Positions 1 through 10,783 of a stretch of 64,000 nucleotides of DNA are shown piece after piece. The first letter of the stretch is position 1. Each line of letters starts with the position of its first letter. Position numbers and translations under genes: made by a program. The stretch is from Spirochaetales bacterium (GTDB lineage Bacteria > Spirochaetota > Spirochaetia > Sphaerochaetales > Sphaerochaetaceae): NCBI GenBank assembly GCA_018433865.1, contig JAHDQJ010000003.1, positions 186,001 through 250,000 on the forward strand, read 5' to 3'. The notes under the pieces were generated by a model, which saw only the letters and a list, made by a program, of their open reading frames with translations, was not told where the DNA came from and did no database searches.

Positions 1-746
1 TCCGTCGTGGTATTCTGGGCCTCATCGAGAATGACACATGCGTTGTTCAGCGAACGTCCGCGCATATAGGCCAACGGGGCGGTCTCCACCGCTCCGTTAT
101 CCTCGAGACGCTTGATGATCGCAGGAGGCAACAGGTACTCCATCGCATCATAGAGCGGACGAAGGTACGGGCTGATCTTCTGGGCCAAGTCTCCGGGGAG
201 GAACCCGAGGCTCTCCCCCGCCTCCACGACGGGCCTGGTGAGGATGATCTTCTGCTTTCTTCCACCGAGCACTTCTGCCAAGGCATGCGCGATCGCCAGG
301 AAAGTCTTTCCTGTTCCCGCAGGTCCGATGCTGAACACAAGCTGACGCTCCCGCATGAGACGGATGAAGGTTTTCTGGCGGGCACTCTTCGGATACACCA
401 TCTTGCCACCGACCGAAATCGAGCTCTTCTGCTCTTCAGCACCCGAGGTGACCATATCATCATCGGTTGACGCGTGACCGGAGACCAGTGCCTGATACTC
501 CATGAAAATTTCCGGTTCCGTGATGTCCTCGCGCTGGATGGCAAGACGCTTCAGGCGCATCATGAGCGAGGTGAACAGTTCATCACCGGAACTCTCGCGG
601 TCGGGGACATCGCGATAGGTGATGCTGTTGCCGTGGACAAACAGCTCGCCATTGAGCAGCAGTTCGACATACGGCACGTTCCTGTCATTCACGCCACACA
701 CACGTTGCATCTGCGACGACTGCTCGAATACTATCGTGCTGCTCAT
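1..746 (-). CDS. phoH: PhoH family ATPase (partial, C-terminus beyond left edge)
   Basis: I read this directly from the minus strand; the frame is open to the window edge, so the C-terminal part is missing. The visible 248 residues contain the P-loop SIGPAGTGKT (near residue 141), followed by LTRPVVEAGESLGFLPGD, and end in the Walker B-like ILDEAQN at the edge. These are hallmarks of the PhoH/PhoL NTPase family, cytoplasmic RNA-associated ATPases. The start is the ATG at 746, preceded by GGAGAAGG, 22 bp after the lptD stop, so it is probably the last visible gene of the ispG-uvrA-lptD-phoH run. The N-terminal ~110 residues are divergent. In many bacteria phoH is followed by an HD-domain gene and ybeY, but that part lies outside the window. 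The RNA-related role is family knowledge only. Confidence 0.9.
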   Translation of the reverse strand, partial: MSSTIVFEQSSQMQRVCGVNDRNVPYVELLLNGELFVHGNSITYRDVPDRESSGDELFTSLMMRLKRLAIQREDITEPEIFMEYQALVSGHASTDDDMVTSGAEEQKSSISVGGKMVYPKSARQKTFIRLMRERQLVFSIGPAGTGKTFLAIAHALAEVLGGRKQKIILTRPVVEAGESLGFLPGDLAQKISPYLRPLYDAMEYLLPPAIIKRLEDNGAVETAPLAYMRGRSLNNACVILDEAQNTTT

Positions 747-768
747 CCTTCTCCCATGGCACGGGTCT

Positions 769-3700
769 TCAGCGTCCTGCATCGAACATTCTGTCGACCT
801 TGATCTCCGGAATGGCTTTCCACTGCAACAGCACGGTGAAAACCGGCTTCCATCGCCATTCCAAATCCGATAATACTACGCTTCCATGATATTTACAATG
901 GAGGTCCCAATCAGCCATATGATGTACCAAAGAGATTTCCACCGCTTCCATGGTGAATTGCGTCTCGTTCCTCCCGTCTCCGAAGAAGTCGAACGAAGCG
1001 AGCAGGTCGTCCCACAGGTCGGAGAAGGTCCGGTATCTGTGCAATCCCTTGTTCACCGTCGTGAGCGCCACTTCGAGCGAAAGGAACTCGGCGATGTTGA
1101 ACGAGAGATCGATCTTGAAGGTGAAGTCGGATGCGCTCATGTCCCAAAAGGAGTGGCGGTAGGAGACACTGAGATCCAAGGCAAGGGAAATCCTGTTCTT
1201 CCACCATCGTCTCTCGAATGCCTCGACCTGGACCTTCGTATCGAGAAGATCCCAGACCGGATCATCGATCGGGCCGCTCCCATGGATGCTTGCAGTGACC
1301 CACGGAATCCCAGCGGAGAGCGAGAAACGATCGAAACGCATCCCAGAGAAGTCGTATGAGGCACTCTCGCGGACCGAGAGGAATCCGTCGAAGGGGTGGA
1401 TTGAGAGCGAGGTGTCCACGACGAGCGGATCAAGGATTCCAGTCGATCCGGTGATGGCGGAAGTATCGTAGGTTCCTGTTGCGGAGAATTCGATTTCCCC
1501 CTTGTCGATATAGGAGAATTTCACCGTCGCATCCTCACCGGTGAAGGTGTCGTCTGGCAACTGCTTGACCTTGTATGAGGCGCTCGCCGCAATATTGCCC
1601 TGGGCATACTCAAGTTTCGGAAGAAGACTGATGTCGATCGGTGGGAGTGTCGTGGTGAACGAGGGGGTGAGCACTCCGGTTCCTGTCGATAGGGACTTTT
1701 TCCACGTGACTTGGTGCCTGCCGACCGAATCCTTGCCCCATGATCCCCACCCTCCTGTCTCATTGCCATCAGTGCGTTTCCCTTGGTACAAACGGGAAGT
1801 GAGTCCATACGAAAGCCCCACATAGGGCAAGGACAGATCGGTGAGCGACGTGAGTGTGAGTTGGCTCGTCTCTGTTCCCTCCCCTTCGTTCACCGTGTAC
1901 AGGGGGTCGAGGCGTTGTGTGAAACTGAGCACGGATGGAGCGATGGCACCTTGTATCGTGACGGACGAGGCATTTCGTGCGTATCGTGATGACTCGACAG
2001 TCCCATCGGCATCCACCGTGGAGTTCTGGCGGTAATCCTGTCGCACCGAGTATGAGAATTCCAACGAAGAATTCGTGATCGGGCTCACGGTGGTACGTGC
2101 CTTCGCCGTCTCACCGTACGGACCTTGGATTCCCCATGCATCAAGCTTGATCGCAGGATCGGCAATTTCCTGTGTCACTTTCATTTTCGACTCCTGCGAT
2201 GCGGCGGTGTTGAGCCGCAACAATTTTCCTGAGACAGAGAGGCCCAGGTCGGGCAAGGTCAGTGCGCTGACCCGGTACCCGCTCCCTTCGCTCATGGTGA
2301 GTGCTTTCCATGTTACTCGTGCAGTCAGACGATCGATGCGTACTGATTCGACGAATGGAGCGAGTCCTTTCATCGGTATGGTGGAGGTCGCGTTCAGCAA
2401 CCAATCGAAGGTCGAGATATCCGATCGGTAGGTGGTGGGCCACGTCGTATCACGGGTCAATGCGCCGAGAGAGAATGAAGTGAGGCGGTTTCCATAGTCC
2501 CTCAGGAATCGCGGATCACTGTACATGCCCATCTGCAAGGAAAGACGCAAGGCCTTTGCATTGACCTGGGCACTGCCGTCGAATCCGTACCGTACCGGTT
2601 CGATTCCATAGACGGTACTCAAGGACGGTCCTTGGGATCCGGGAAACGCGACTCCTCCGAATCCGGAGAGAGTCAATTGTTTCGAAAGGAGATTGTTCTG
2701 CGTATCCATGCCGAGGAAGATACCGCGATTGCGGTATGCATCGGCAAGAAGCACCAGGTACGACTCGTTCTTGCGAGCCCAGGATTCAAGGTTCGAGGAG
2801 GCGACTCCCGATCCGTATACCCATCCGTCACGCTGCCGTTCGCCCGCATCCGAATTGTCGGAAAGAAGCGTCGTCAGGCTGTTGGATTCTCCTTTCTCCA
2901 TCTTCGGGTAAGATCCGTACAGTTCGGTGGTGGTACTGAAAAACCACCCCCGCTCCGAGTCGATGCCGAACGAAGGATTGAAAACGAAGGTCCTTCCGGG
3001 ATAATAGAAGAATGGCAACCAGAGCATGGGAACCCGGCCAAGTTGTATCTTTGCATTGGTCACGAAGAGGTCTCCCCCCTCGACCATGTGTACGGAAGAG
3101 GCGGCGATGCTGAAGTAGGCCTGTTCCCGGTTAGTCGTGATGAAGCCATCTTCATAGGAAATTGTCCTTGGATCTCCGCTGATCGAAACGGTGGAGCCGC
3201 TCGTGAAGAAACGGACTTCCTGTTCCTCGCTGTTGCTTCGCATCATGCTCGTCCCGCCATCGGAGAGGAGGAGCCTCCCCGATTCCCACCAGACGGTAAG
3301 GATTTCCCCCTCCAGGATATCCTCACTCTTCTCCAGGACATTGCGGTACCGCACTGATCCGAGCGCACTCACGGTCTTCCGTTCAAGATCGACCACGACG
3401 GTCCGGGCGGCGATGTTCAGTTCTCCATAGGTCGGATCGGAAGGGACAAGGACCATTTCCACGTCACCCTCCAGGAGGATGAACCGTGAACCTGACCCTT
3501 GTACGTATATGCGTGACGCCCGCGTGATACGGACCTCCTCCCCTTGCGGTTCTCGCTCCTTCCAGGATTTCATCTCCGTGGGAATAATCTTGTGATAGGC
3601 GAGCAGACGGTCTCTCAGTTGTTCCTCACTGCCCGTATCATCGATTCCGGAGAACTGCGCCCGCATGCGCAATTCTCCGGCCGTAGCGGTCGTGATGTCC

Positions 3701-3828
3701 GAGAAAAGCAGGACGAGGGAATCGGAACTTGGATCGAAAGATCCCTCCGCTGCCCACAACAATGCGGGGAGGCACGACAGGAGGACGATGGCGCGAAGAA
3801 CGGCATGTACCAGCCTAGGTCTTTTCAT
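769..3828 (-). CDS. lptD: LptD/OstA-like outer-membrane assembly protein
   Basis: A 1019-residue protein with an N-terminal signal peptide ([20 protein letters not shown], then ...PALLWAAEG). An OstA-like periplasmic part follows at about residues 100-260, with repeated short beta-strand motifs such as [11 protein letters not shown] and [11 protein letters not shown]. The [21 protein letters not shown] motif near residues 266-286 is typical of the junction into the LptD beta-barrel. The remaining ~700 residues alternate aromatic and polar positions, as outer-membrane strands do. LptD homologues insert LPS; in spirochaetes without classical LPS the cargo of this homologue is unknown. The start overlaps the 3' end of uvrA by 14 bp and has no clear ribosome site of its own, which suggests translational coupling. 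Family assignment is good; the substrate is not deducible. Confidence 0.75.
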   Translation of the reverse strand: MKRPRLVHAVLRAIVLLSCLPALLWAAEGSFDPSSDSLVLLFSDITTATAGELRMRAQFSGIDDTGSEEQLRDRLLAYHKIIPTEMKSWKEREPQGEEVRITRASRIYVQGSGSRFILLEGDVEMVLVPSDPTYGELNIAARTVVVDLERKTVSALGSVRYRNVLEKSEDILEGEILTVWWESGRLLLSDGGTSMMRSNSEEQEVRFFTSGSTVSISGDPRTISYEDGFITTNREQAYFSIAASSVHMVEGGDLFVTNAKIQLGRVPMLWLPFFYYPGRTFVFNPSFGIDSERGWFFSTTTELYGSYPKMEKGESNSLTTLLSDNSDAGERQRDGWVYGSGVASSNLESWARKNESYLVLLADAYRNRGIFLGMDTQNNLLSKQLTLSGFGGVAFPGSQGPSLSTVYGIEPVRYGFDGSAQVNAKALRLSLQMGMYSDPRFLRDYGNRLTSFSLGALTRDTTWPTTYRSDISTFDWLLNATSTIPMKGLAPFVESVRIDRLTARVTWKALTMSEGSGYRVSALTLPDLGLSVSGKLLRLNTAASQESKMKVTQEIADPAIKLDAWGIQGPYGETAKARTTVSPITNSSLEFSYSVRQDYRQNSTVDADGTVESSRYARNASSVTIQGAIAPSVLSFTQRLDPLYTVNEGEGTETSQLTLTSLTDLSLPYVGLSYGLTSRLYQGKRTDGNETGGWGSWGKDSVGRHQVTWKKSLSTGTGVLTPSFTTTLPPIDISLLPKLEYAQGNIAASASYKVKQLPDDTFTGEDATVKFSYIDKGEIEFSATGTYDTSAITGSTGILDPLVVDTSLSIHPFDGFLSVRESASYDFSGMRFDRFSLSAGIPWVTASIHGSGPIDDPVWDLLDTKVQVEAFERRWWKNRISLALDLSVSYRHSFWDMSASDFTFKIDLSFNIAEFLSLEVALTTVNKGLHRYRTFSDLWDDLLASFDFFGDGRNETQFTMEAVEISLVHHMADWDLHCKYHGSVVLSDLEWRWKPVFTVLLQWKAIPEIKVDRMFDAGR

Positions 3829-6649
3829 AGAGCGACTTGGCTACATAGTACCCTGTGTAGGATTGTTTGCAAAGGGAAACCTCCTCAGGAGTCCCCGTAG
3901 CCACCACCGTCCCACCGCCGTCACCGCCTTCAGGTCCCAAATCAATGATGTGATCGGCACTCTTGATGATGTCAAGATTGTGCTCGATCAGGATCACCGT
4001 GTTGCCCTGGTCGACCAATCGATCGAGGACCTCCATCAGCTTCTTGACATCCGCGAAGTGCAGCCCCGTCGTCGGTTCGTCAAGCACATACAGGGTCCTT
4101 CCGGTACCGATCTTCGAGAGTTCGAGACTCAGCTTCACCCGCTGCGCCTCGCCTCCGCTGAGTGTCAGTGCCGATTGCCCAAGCTTGATGTACCCCAATC
4201 CGACAGATTCCAGGGTCTCGACCTTGCGCCTGATCCTGGGGACCGCGGAAAAGAATTCACAGGATTCGCTGATCGTCATGTTCAGGACATCATGGATGTT
4301 CTTCCCCTTGTAATGGACGCCCAAGGTTTCCTTGTTGAACCGCTTGCCCTTGCAGACATCGCATGTCACGTAGACGTCGGGAAGGAAGTGCATCTCGATC
4401 TTGAGGGTACCGTCACCCTGGCAGTGCTCACATCTGCCGCCGGAAACGTTGAACGAGAAACGGCCCGGTTTGTACCCACGGGCCTTTGACTCCGGCAAGG
4501 AGGAGAACAGCTCACGGATCGGGGTGAATGCCCCGACGTAGGTGGCGGGGTTGCTCCGTGGAGTCCTTCCGATCGGACTTTGGTCGATGCTGATCACCTT
4601 GTCGATGTGTTCGCTTCCGGAGATCCTGCGATATCCGTCGAATTGCTCGCTCTGGCGGGCGAGGATCCGTCTCAATGCGGGAAGGAGTATCTCGTTGAGA
4701 AGTGTCGATTTGCCCGATCCGGAAACTCCGGTGATGACCACCATCTTTCCCAAGGGGATTTCGACATCGATGTCCTTGAGATTGTTCTTTTTCGCACCGA
4801 TGATGCACAACGAGTTGCCCAGGCCTTCCCGCCTTCGCTTCGGGATGGGCATGTGCAAGTGCCCGGAAAGATATTGTCCGGTGAGACTTTCCGGGTCTGC
4901 TTCAATCTCCCGCGGGGTTCCTTGCGCGATGATGAAACCGCCATGGACGCCTGCACCCGGCCCGAGATCCACCACATAGTCGGCTTCCCTGATCGTGGCT
5001 TCGTCGTGTTCGACGACGATCAGGGTGTTTCCGATGTCCCGTAGGGTCTTCAGCGTCTCGATGAGCTTCTGGTTGTCCCGCTGGTGCAGGCCGATCGAAG
5101 GCTCGTCGAGGACATAGATGACACCGCTCAATGCCGAACCTATCTGGGTTGCCAGGCGGATGCGTTGTGCCTCCCCGCCGCTGAGCGTTCCTGCCGGGCG
5201 GTCGAGCGTCAGGTACTCGAGACCGACATTCACCAAGAAGGAGAGCCTTGCGAGTATTTCCTTGAGGATCTGCTGTGATATCTCGCGTTGGGTCGGCGTA
5301 AGCTCGAGACTCTCGAAGAACTGCTGCGCGTTGCGTATCGACATCATGGTCGCATCGATGATGCTCTTGTTTCCCACGAACACGGAAAGGGCTTCGGACC
5401 GCAACCGGGAACCATGGCAGACCTCGCAGGTATGGCTGGTCTGGAACGTGTCCATCCACATGCGGATCTGCATCGAGTTCGTCTCGAAGTACCGCCTCTT
5501 GAGATCGGGGATGATTCCGGCGAACGGTTTCTCCAGCGTGTAGTACCCCTTGTTCTTCTCATTCTTGTACTTGATAGGCAGTCTCTCTTCCGTACCGTAG
5601 AGGATGACCTGGATGACCTGCTCGTCGAGTTCGGAAAACGGGGTATCGAGCGTGAATCCGAAGTGTTTCGCGAGAGCCTCGAAGGGAGCCCTAGACCAGG
5701 TGGCCTCCGGATTCTGGCTTGCGATGGCTCCTTGGTTGAACGATTTGGAGCGGTCGGGGATGATCTTGTTGGGATCGAACTGCGATTTCTCTCCGAGTCC
5801 GTGACATGAAGGACATGCGCCGAACGGGTTGTTGAAGGAAAACAGTCTCGGTTCCAAATCCGGGATGCTGATGCCGCAGTGGGCACAACTGTTGTGTTCG
5901 CTGTACGTCTCTTCCTTCTCAGAACCGTCGTCCCCGACCAGGAGGATGCGAACCAGGCCGCCAGTCATCTCGATCGCACTCTCGATGGAGTCGGCAAGGC
6001 GGCTTCTCGCTTCGCCACGCAAGACAATCCTGTCGATGACGACCTCGATCGTATGCTTGACCTGCTTGTCCAGATCGATTGTCTCGTCGAGGTCACGCAC
6101 CTGGCCATCGACACGTATTCTCGCGAAACCCGCTCTCTTCGCATCCTCGAAAACCTTCTTGTGCTCTCCTTTCCTTCCGAGCACGACGGGAGCGAGGATC
6201 ATGAGGCGACTGGATTCGGGAAGCCGGAATACCGAATCGAGGATCTGGTCGATCGATTGCTCCGATATCTCACGTCCGCATTCGGGACAGTGGGGTATTC
6301 CGATGCGTGCCCAGAGCAACCGGTAGTAATCATATATCTCGGTGATGGTCCCGACGATGGACCGGGGATTGTTGTGTGTGGTTTTCTGTTCGATCGCGAT
6401 CGCAGGCGAGAGACCTTCCATATAATCGACATCCGGTTTCTCCAGTCTGCCGAGGAACATCCTGGCGTACGATGAGAGCGATTCCACGTAGCGTCGCTGT
6501 CCCTCCGCGAAAATCGTGTCGAACGCAAGCGAGGACTTTCCTGATCCGCTGAGGCCGCTGATTACGATGAGCCTGTCCTTGTCGAGGTCAAGGTCGATAT
6601 TCTTCAGGTTGTGCACCCTGGCCCCACGGATGATCAGTTTGTTATGCAT
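3815..6649 (-). CDS. uvrA: Excinuclease ABC subunit A
   Basis: Damage-recognition ATPase of nucleotide excision repair, about 944 residues and full length. It has two ABC ATPase modules, with Walker A motifs [12 protein letters not shown] near the N-terminus and [12 protein letters not shown] near residue 640, each paired with an LSGGEAQR signature. Zinc-binding cysteine pairs are visible: CPECG and CAHCG in the first half, and CEHCQGDG with CDVCKGKRF in the second. I prefer the ATG at 6649 because GAGG lies about 9 nt upstream; a TTG two codons earlier (6655) is also possible. It overlaps the end of ispG by 8 bp and the start of lptD by 14 bp, so the three genes are probably one transcript. 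Nothing unusual is seen in the active sites. Confidence 0.98.
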   Translation of the reverse strand: MHNKLIIRGARVHNLKNIDLDLDKDRLIVISGLSGSGKSSLAFDTIFAEGQRRYVESLSSYARMFLGRLEKPDVDYMEGLSPAIAIEQKTTHNNPRSIVGTITEIYDYYRLLWARIGIPHCPECGREISEQSIDQILDSVFRLPESSRLMILAPVVLGRKGEHKKVFEDAKRAGFARIRVDGQVRDLDETIDLDKQVKHTIEVVIDRIVLRGEARSRLADSIESAIEMTGGLVRILLVGDDGSEKEETYSEHNSCAHCGISIPDLEPRLFSFNNPFGACPSCHGLGEKSQFDPNKIIPDRSKSFNQGAIASQNPEATWSRAPFEALAKHFGFTLDTPFSELDEQVIQVILYGTEERLPIKYKNEKNKGYYTLEKPFAGIIPDLKRRYFETNSMQIRMWMDTFQTSHTCEVCHGSRLRSEALSVFVGNKSIIDATMMSIRNAQQFFESLELTPTQREISQQILKEILARLSFLVNVGLEYLTLDRPAGTLSGGEAQRIRLATQIGSALSGVIYVLDEPSIGLHQRDNQKLIETLKTLRDIGNTLIVVEHDEATIREADYVVDLGPGAGVHGGFIIAQGTPREIEADPESLTGQYLSGHLHMPIPKRRREGLGNSLCIIGAKKNNLKDIDVEIPLGKMVVITGVSGSGKSTLLNEILLPALRRILARQSEQFDGYRRISGSEHIDKVISIDQSPIGRTPRSNPATYVGAFTPIRELFSSLPESKARGYKPGRFSFNVSGGRCEHCQGDGTLKIEMHFLPDVYVTCDVCKGKRFNKETLGVHYKGKNIHDVLNMTISESCEFFSAVPRIRRKVETLESVGLGYIKLGQSALTLSGGEAQRVKLSLELSKIGTGRTLYVLDEPTTGLHFADVKKLMEVLDRLVDQGNTVILIEHNLDIIKSADHIIDLGPEGGDGGGTVVATGTPEEVSLCKQSYTGYYVAKSLYEKT

Positions 6650-7709
6650 GGGCAAGTTCCTCTATCCTCTTGAACAATTCTTCTTCCGCCGTCTCGGATC
6701 GGACCTCCTTGACAAGCTTTCCTTTCTCGTAGAGATAGACCCTGTTTCCGATTCCCGTGATGGCTATGTCTGCGTGGGCAGCTTCACCAGGTCCGTTCAC
6801 CTGACAGCCCATGATGGCAACTGTCAATGGAGCATCGACCTGCAACAGCCGTCCTTGAATGCGCTTGAGAAAGGCTTGGGAGTCGAATGAGGCGCGTCCG
6901 CAACGAGGGCATGAGACCAGTCTGATGCCGCCGCTCTCCAATCCGACCGTCCTGAGGATCTCCCTCGCCGCCGCGATCTCGTGTTCCCGATCATCGGTGA
7001 TCGAGATGCGGATCGTATCGCCGATCCCCTCGTGCAACAGCCTTCCGAGAACCCAGGTGCTTCGTGTGACCGCAGTGATCACCCCACCCGCCTCGGTGAC
7101 CCCGAGGTGCAGCGGATAGCCGGTCTGCCGCGAAAGTTCGCGATATGCACGATAGGTAGTCTCCACATCGGTATGTTTCACCGAGACGACCGTCTGGTCG
7201 AACGACCAGGATTCGAACCATTCGAGATACTCGAGTGCCGTCGCGACCATCCCCGCGGCATGATCGCCTTCACGGAGTCTCAAGGGCAGAGATCCGCCGT
7301 TCAATCCGATCCTGATCGCACAACCGTGTGCAGCCGCTGCCCGTACGACCTCCTCCACCTTCCACTTGGCCCCGATGTTTCCCGGATTGATCCGGATCTT
7401 GTGTGCACCGCAGGCAATCGCTTCGATCGCGAGCTTCCAGTCGAAGTGTATGTCGGCGACCACCGGCATCGGACTCTCCTTGCAGATGCGTGAGAACACT
7501 GCCTTGTCATCGGAAGATGGATAGGAGAAGCGGATGACCGAACACCCCATCGTCGCATAGGTTCTCAATGAGGTGAGCAGTTGCTCATATGCGGTATCAT
7601 CATGTTCCGCAGGGAACGGCTGTGACCACATGGTCTGTATGGCGATCGGCGCGTTATTGCCGATGCTCAAGTTCCCGACACGGATTTCCCTGGTATGTTT
7701 TCTGTTCAT
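6642..7709 (-). CDS. ispG: 4-hydroxy-3-methylbut-2-enyl diphosphate synthase (GcpE)
   Basis: Penultimate enzyme of the MEP isoprenoid pathway, converting MEcPP to HMBPP with a [4Fe-4S] cluster. The protein of about 355 residues shows the TIM-barrel part with IRINPGNIG and [10 protein letters not shown]. The C-terminal cluster ligands are the [11 protein letters not shown] pair and the third cysteine in [14 protein letters not shown]. The ATG at 7709 is preferred over an in-frame GTG at 7730 because AAAGG lies 8 nt upstream of it. It heads the ispG-uvrA-lptD-phoH run, just downstream of the V-ATPase terminator. The earlier pathway enzyme IspC is at the far end of this window (61060), so the MEP route is in use here. 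Confidence 0.97.
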   Translation of the reverse strand: MNRKHTREIRVGNLSIGNNAPIAIQTMWSQPFPAEHDDTAYEQLLTSLRTYATMGCSVIRFSYPSSDDKAVFSRICKESPMPVVADIHFDWKLAIEAIACGAHKIRINPGNIGAKWKVEEVVRAAAAHGCAIRIGLNGGSLPLRLREGDHAAGMVATALEYLEWFESWSFDQTVVSVKHTDVETTYRAYRELSRQTGYPLHLGVTEAGGVITAVTRSTWVLGRLLHEGIGDTIRISITDDREHEIAAAREILRTVGLESGGIRLVSCPRCGRASFDSQAFLKRIQGRLLQVDAPLTVAIMGCQVNGPGEAAHADIAITGIGNRVYLYEKGKLVKEVRSETAEEELFKRIEELAHA

Positions 7710-7754
7710 CGATATGCCTTTCTGATGCACAGCAGTGTATCCGATTCGGCAGGA

Positions 7755-7793
7755 AAGGAAAAGAGAAGAAGCCTTCCGATCCCGGAAGGCTTC
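7755..7793 (-). terminator. Intrinsic terminator of the V-ATPase operon
   Basis: On the minus strand a perfect 10-bp stem (GAAGCCTTCC/GGAAGGCTTC at 7768-7777 and 7784-7793, 6-nt loop) is followed by a pyrimidine-rich tract TTCTCTTTTCC. It lies about 20 bp after the atpK stop and before ispG, separating the two transcription units. Confidence 0.85.
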
Positions 7794-7812
7794 CTAGTGG
7801 TTCATCGGTCCC

Positions 7813-8247
7813 CTACTGCAGGAGCAACAGGAGGAACACCAAGGTGAACAACGCTACCGTCTCGATGATACCGATCACGATGAAGTAGTTCGCGGTGCCT
7901 TTGCCCGTCTCTGCGAGCGCATCCGAGGCTGCCGCAGCGGCACGACCCTGCATCCACGCGGAGAGACCGATCGCGAGCCCGCCGAACACTCCTGCACCGA
8001 GCAACATCATGGCATCCTGGCCGGCAACCGCCGCCGCGCTGATGAAGTTCATCAAGAGGAATCCGTAGATGGTCTGTGTCAGCGGAGCACCCGAGAAAGC
8101 CACCATGATGAAGGGTGCGGGTTTGCCGTTCGCGTAACATTTCTTCCATCCACCCACTGCTGCCAACGATGCAGCTCCGGTCCCCAAAGCCGATCCCAAG
8201 GCCGAAAGTCCAAGTGCAGCTGCCATTCCGATCAAACCAATATTCAT
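7813..8247 (-). CDS. atpK: V-type ATP synthase subunit K (membrane rotor proteolipid)
   Basis: A 144-residue hydrophobic protein with four predicted membrane helices arranged as two hairpins, forming the c-like rotor ring of the V-ATPase. The carboxylate Glu129 sits in the last helix (GIIETVALF). Thr57-Gln58 (APLTQTIYGF) and Gln100 (SAWMQGRAAA) lie at the positions that, from recalled Enterococcus hirae NtpK, provide Na+ ligands (T64, Q65, Q110, E139). The open frame extends upstream, but the ATG at 8247 has AAGGAG 7 nt before it and fits family length. It is the last gene of the E-DUF2764-A-B-D-I-K operon and is followed by an intrinsic terminator. Na+ rather than H+ specificity is inference from these residues. 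Confidence 0.96.
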   Translation of the reverse strand: MNIGLIGMAAALGLSALGSALGTGAASLAAVGGWKKCYANGKPAPFIMVAFSGAPLTQTIYGFLLMNFISAAAVAGQDAMMLLGAGVFGGLAIGLSAWMQGRAAAAASDALAETGKGTANYFIVIGIIETVALFTLVFLLLLLQ

Positions 8248-8290
8248 ACCAAGCTCCTTGTCGTTGTGTTCACAACGTATGTGATACCAT

Positions 8291-10147
8291 TCATACCGTT
8301 TCCCTGAACGGATCGTATTGATAACCGGTCCACTCCATGCCGAGTTGGCCGGAAAACTCCAAGAGATTGAGCCGAACGCCATGCACGACCACCGAAAGCA
8401 AGGCCATCACCAGGTTCAGTCCGTGGCCGATCACCAAAATGAGGATTCCTGCCGGCAAGGCAAACCCTTGCAACAGGCCGGATGCCATGCTGTTGAAACT
8501 CTGTGCAATCGCAAGCGAAGCCATGCCTACCGCGAAAAGCCGGATATAGCTGATGATATTGGAGAATGCACTGATCGAGTTGAGGAATGTGGTGAACAAT
8601 CCCGCTGCTCCTCCGGCAAGTCCTTTCAAGAAAGGAACTTGTGGTCCCTGAGCTCCGAAGAGAACGACCAGGGCAAACCCGACACCGACCGCACTTCCCA
8701 CCGCCGACACGGGAACCGAAGCTCCGATGACCAGCATGAGCACCAGGAAATAGAGTGCATCGATCATGAGCAACCATCCGAAATCGGCAACGGCGCTCAG
8801 GTCCTTGCGGCCAATCTTCCTGTGGATGTTCATCGCACACGCGAGACTCAACTGCAAGGTACCGACGATGAAGCAGAATTGCATCACCATGTTTTGCGAT
8901 GTCGTCGCATCGAGACCGAACAGCTCGGGATAGTTCGCGATCTGGGGAATGACGAGGGCCTTGAGAAGCGGCACCGACTCAAGGATCGCCTTGCTTCCGA
9001 ACCAAGTTCCCGTCAATGCGCCCCACACGATGCTCGCGATGCTCAATACATACAGGAGTATGATCGCATTGTTCGCTTTTTTCAGTTTCCTGTGCATCAG
9101 GACCGCGGTACCCAAAAAGATCACGCCGTATGCTGCATCCCCGACGATCATCGCAAAGAAGAGCGCGAAGAACATGAGAAACCACATGCTGATGTCGTAC
9201 TCTCGGTAGCCGGGTACGGTTCCGAGGATATCGAACACCGGACCGATGATGCTCACCCAACGGGAGTTCTTCACTTGTGTCGGCGGGGTATCCTCCTCGC
9301 CCGGTTCATCCAATGCATAGGCCCATTTCTGTACGGAAGCCAGTTTCTTGAATGTATCGATCATGTTCTGTGGAACATAACCGCTGAGCCATGCAACCGT
9401 GTCGTCCTCGCCCATAGCGGCACTTGCACGTTCGAACCGGAGGTCCTGGGCGAGCAATGAGAGGTGGTTCTTGTAGCTGCCGAGATACGCGCTCAGTGCG
9501 AAGAATTCTTCTTCGATGGCATCCAGCCGATTCCTGTCCGCCTCGATCGAACCGTTCAGGTCAGAGAGCGACCGATGGGGCAGATCAAGCTGTTGCGCGA
9601 CCGTTCCCTCGGGAAGGGCGGAACCGATGGTAGAGACCAACAGGTTTTTCTTTTCATTGTTGAGCAGCACAAAATCGGTATCGTTACCGAGTTTCTGCAA
9701 CTCTTTCCTTCCGATACGGTAGAAATGCAGCCGGATTCCCCGATCGGCAAGGTCCTTGAGGTCTTCGACGGAGAAGTCCCCCCACTCGTGCAGTCGGTCC
9801 CGTTCGAGTATCGTCTTTTGCATCCGCTCCGATATCTTTTCCTGTTCGTCGATCAGCCAAAGCACACGCGTGTTGATCTCAGAGAAATCCTCCTCATCGA
9901 CCTGGGATGCCTCAAGATTCTGCGTGGATCCCTTCTTGTCCTTTTTCAGTCGTGCGGCACGGACTTCCTGAAGCTTCATCATGGCCCGATCCATCTTCTG
10001 GCGGGAACGCTCGAGTTCCTCGATCGTCTCCCCTTTTACAGGGACCTCATCCAAATGGACCATGCCGGCTTTCCTGAGAGCCTTCAGTGCGCTCCGTTTC
10101 TCATAAGCCAAAACGATGAGGGAGACCCTCTTCATCGGTACGATCAT
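8291..10147 (-). CDS. atpI: V-type ATP synthase subunit I (stator/a-subunit)
   Basis: A 618-residue protein. The N-terminal cytoplasmic half (to about residue 310) is rich in coiled coil, for example ETIEELERSRQKMDRAMMKL. The C-terminal half carries about seven membrane helices. The family supplies the ion half-channels next to the K ring and docks the peripheral stalk. The start ATG at 10147 overlaps the atpD stop by 4 bp (ATGA), so translation is probably coupled; an internal ATG at 10135 (MKRVSLI) is an alternative. Length and gene position match the bacterial/archaeal A/V-type subunit I. Confidence 0.96.
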   Translation of the reverse strand: MIVPMKRVSLIVLAYEKRSALKALRKAGMVHLDEVPVKGETIEELERSRQKMDRAMMKLQEVRAARLKKDKKGSTQNLEASQVDEEDFSEINTRVLWLIDEQEKISERMQKTILERDRLHEWGDFSVEDLKDLADRGIRLHFYRIGRKELQKLGNDTDFVLLNNEKKNLLVSTIGSALPEGTVAQQLDLPHRSLSDLNGSIEADRNRLDAIEEEFFALSAYLGSYKNHLSLLAQDLRFERASAAMGEDDTVAWLSGYVPQNMIDTFKKLASVQKWAYALDEPGEEDTPPTQVKNSRWVSIIGPVFDILGTVPGYREYDISMWFLMFFALFFAMIVGDAAYGVIFLGTAVLMHRKLKKANNAIILLYVLSIASIVWGALTGTWFGSKAILESVPLLKALVIPQIANYPELFGLDATTSQNMVMQFCFIVGTLQLSLACAMNIHRKIGRKDLSAVADFGWLLMIDALYFLVLMLVIGASVPVSAVGSAVGVGFALVVLFGAQGPQVPFLKGLAGGAAGLFTTFLNSISAFSNIISYIRLFAVGMASLAIAQSFNSMASGLLQGFALPAGILILVIGHGLNLVMALLSVVVHGVRLNLLEFSGQLGMEWTGYQYDPFRETV

Positions 10148-10773
10148 GCGACAACCTCCCCGGTTCCCCGGACCAGCTTCTTCTTTGCGATCTTGCCACG
10201 GACGACCGCGGCGGTCTGCTGGTCACCGAGATAGATGCCGATCTTCCGGATATTCTCCTTCGTCTCGGGAATCTTTACCTTCTCGAAGAGATTCACCCGC
10301 TGGCTCGTGACACGCAGCTCACGGCCAAGCAGTTCCACCTGCTTCTCCAATGTCGCGATCATCGCATCATAACGAGCGATCTCACGCAACGATCTCACAC
10401 CGTGATCGACCCACAATGGATAACTGTCGATATCGTAGGCAATGTCACGGAAAGTCAGCTCCTTGAAGACCGGAATCGCGACTCCCGCGATATTGCCCTT
10501 GGCCTTGACGACCTTGTCGACCACCACGATCTTGTCCAACCGTTGCTGGTCCTCGAATGACCGGTTCTCAGCGAACACCGCTACCCAGGATTGCAGGTCT
10601 TGCACCAAGGACCTTTGGAGCGTACGAAGCCGCTCGACCTCCTGCTCGATCTGCCTGATGACCATCTGCAGCTGCTGTTTCTTCAGCTGCAGTGTCGGCA
10701 GGTAGCGCTGGAACTGCTTGAGCTGGTCCTTCTGCTTCTTCTGTTCATTCTTCGTCAGTTTGACGGCAGCCAT
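10144..10773 (-). CDS. atpD: V-type ATP synthase subunit D (central stalk)
   Basis: A 209-residue, lysine- and arginine-rich, mostly helical protein beginning MAAVKLTKNEQKKQKDQLKQ. Two long coiled-coil stretches lie at the ends (about 10-70 and 150-195), as expected for the rotating shaft inside the A3B3 head. GAGGAG lies 6 nt upstream of the ATG at 10773. It follows atpB by 10 bp and overlaps atpI by 4 bp. No separate F-subunit gene, the usual stalk partner of D, is seen in this operon. Confidence 0.95.
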   Translation of the reverse strand: MAAVKLTKNEQKKQKDQLKQFQRYLPTLQLKKQQLQMVIRQIEQEVERLRTLQRSLVQDLQSWVAVFAENRSFEDQQRLDKIVVVDKVVKAKGNIAGVAIPVFKELTFRDIAYDIDSYPLWVDHGVRSLREIARYDAMIATLEKQVELLGRELRVTSQRVNLFEKVKIPETKENIRKIGIYLGDQQTAAVVRGKIAKKKLVRGTGEVVA

Positions 10774-10783
10774 GCATCACTCC

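Noticed and set aside
8318-9460. 380-codon open frame on the plus strand inside atpI
   Set aside because: Antisense shadow of subunit I, with no domain and no ribosome site.
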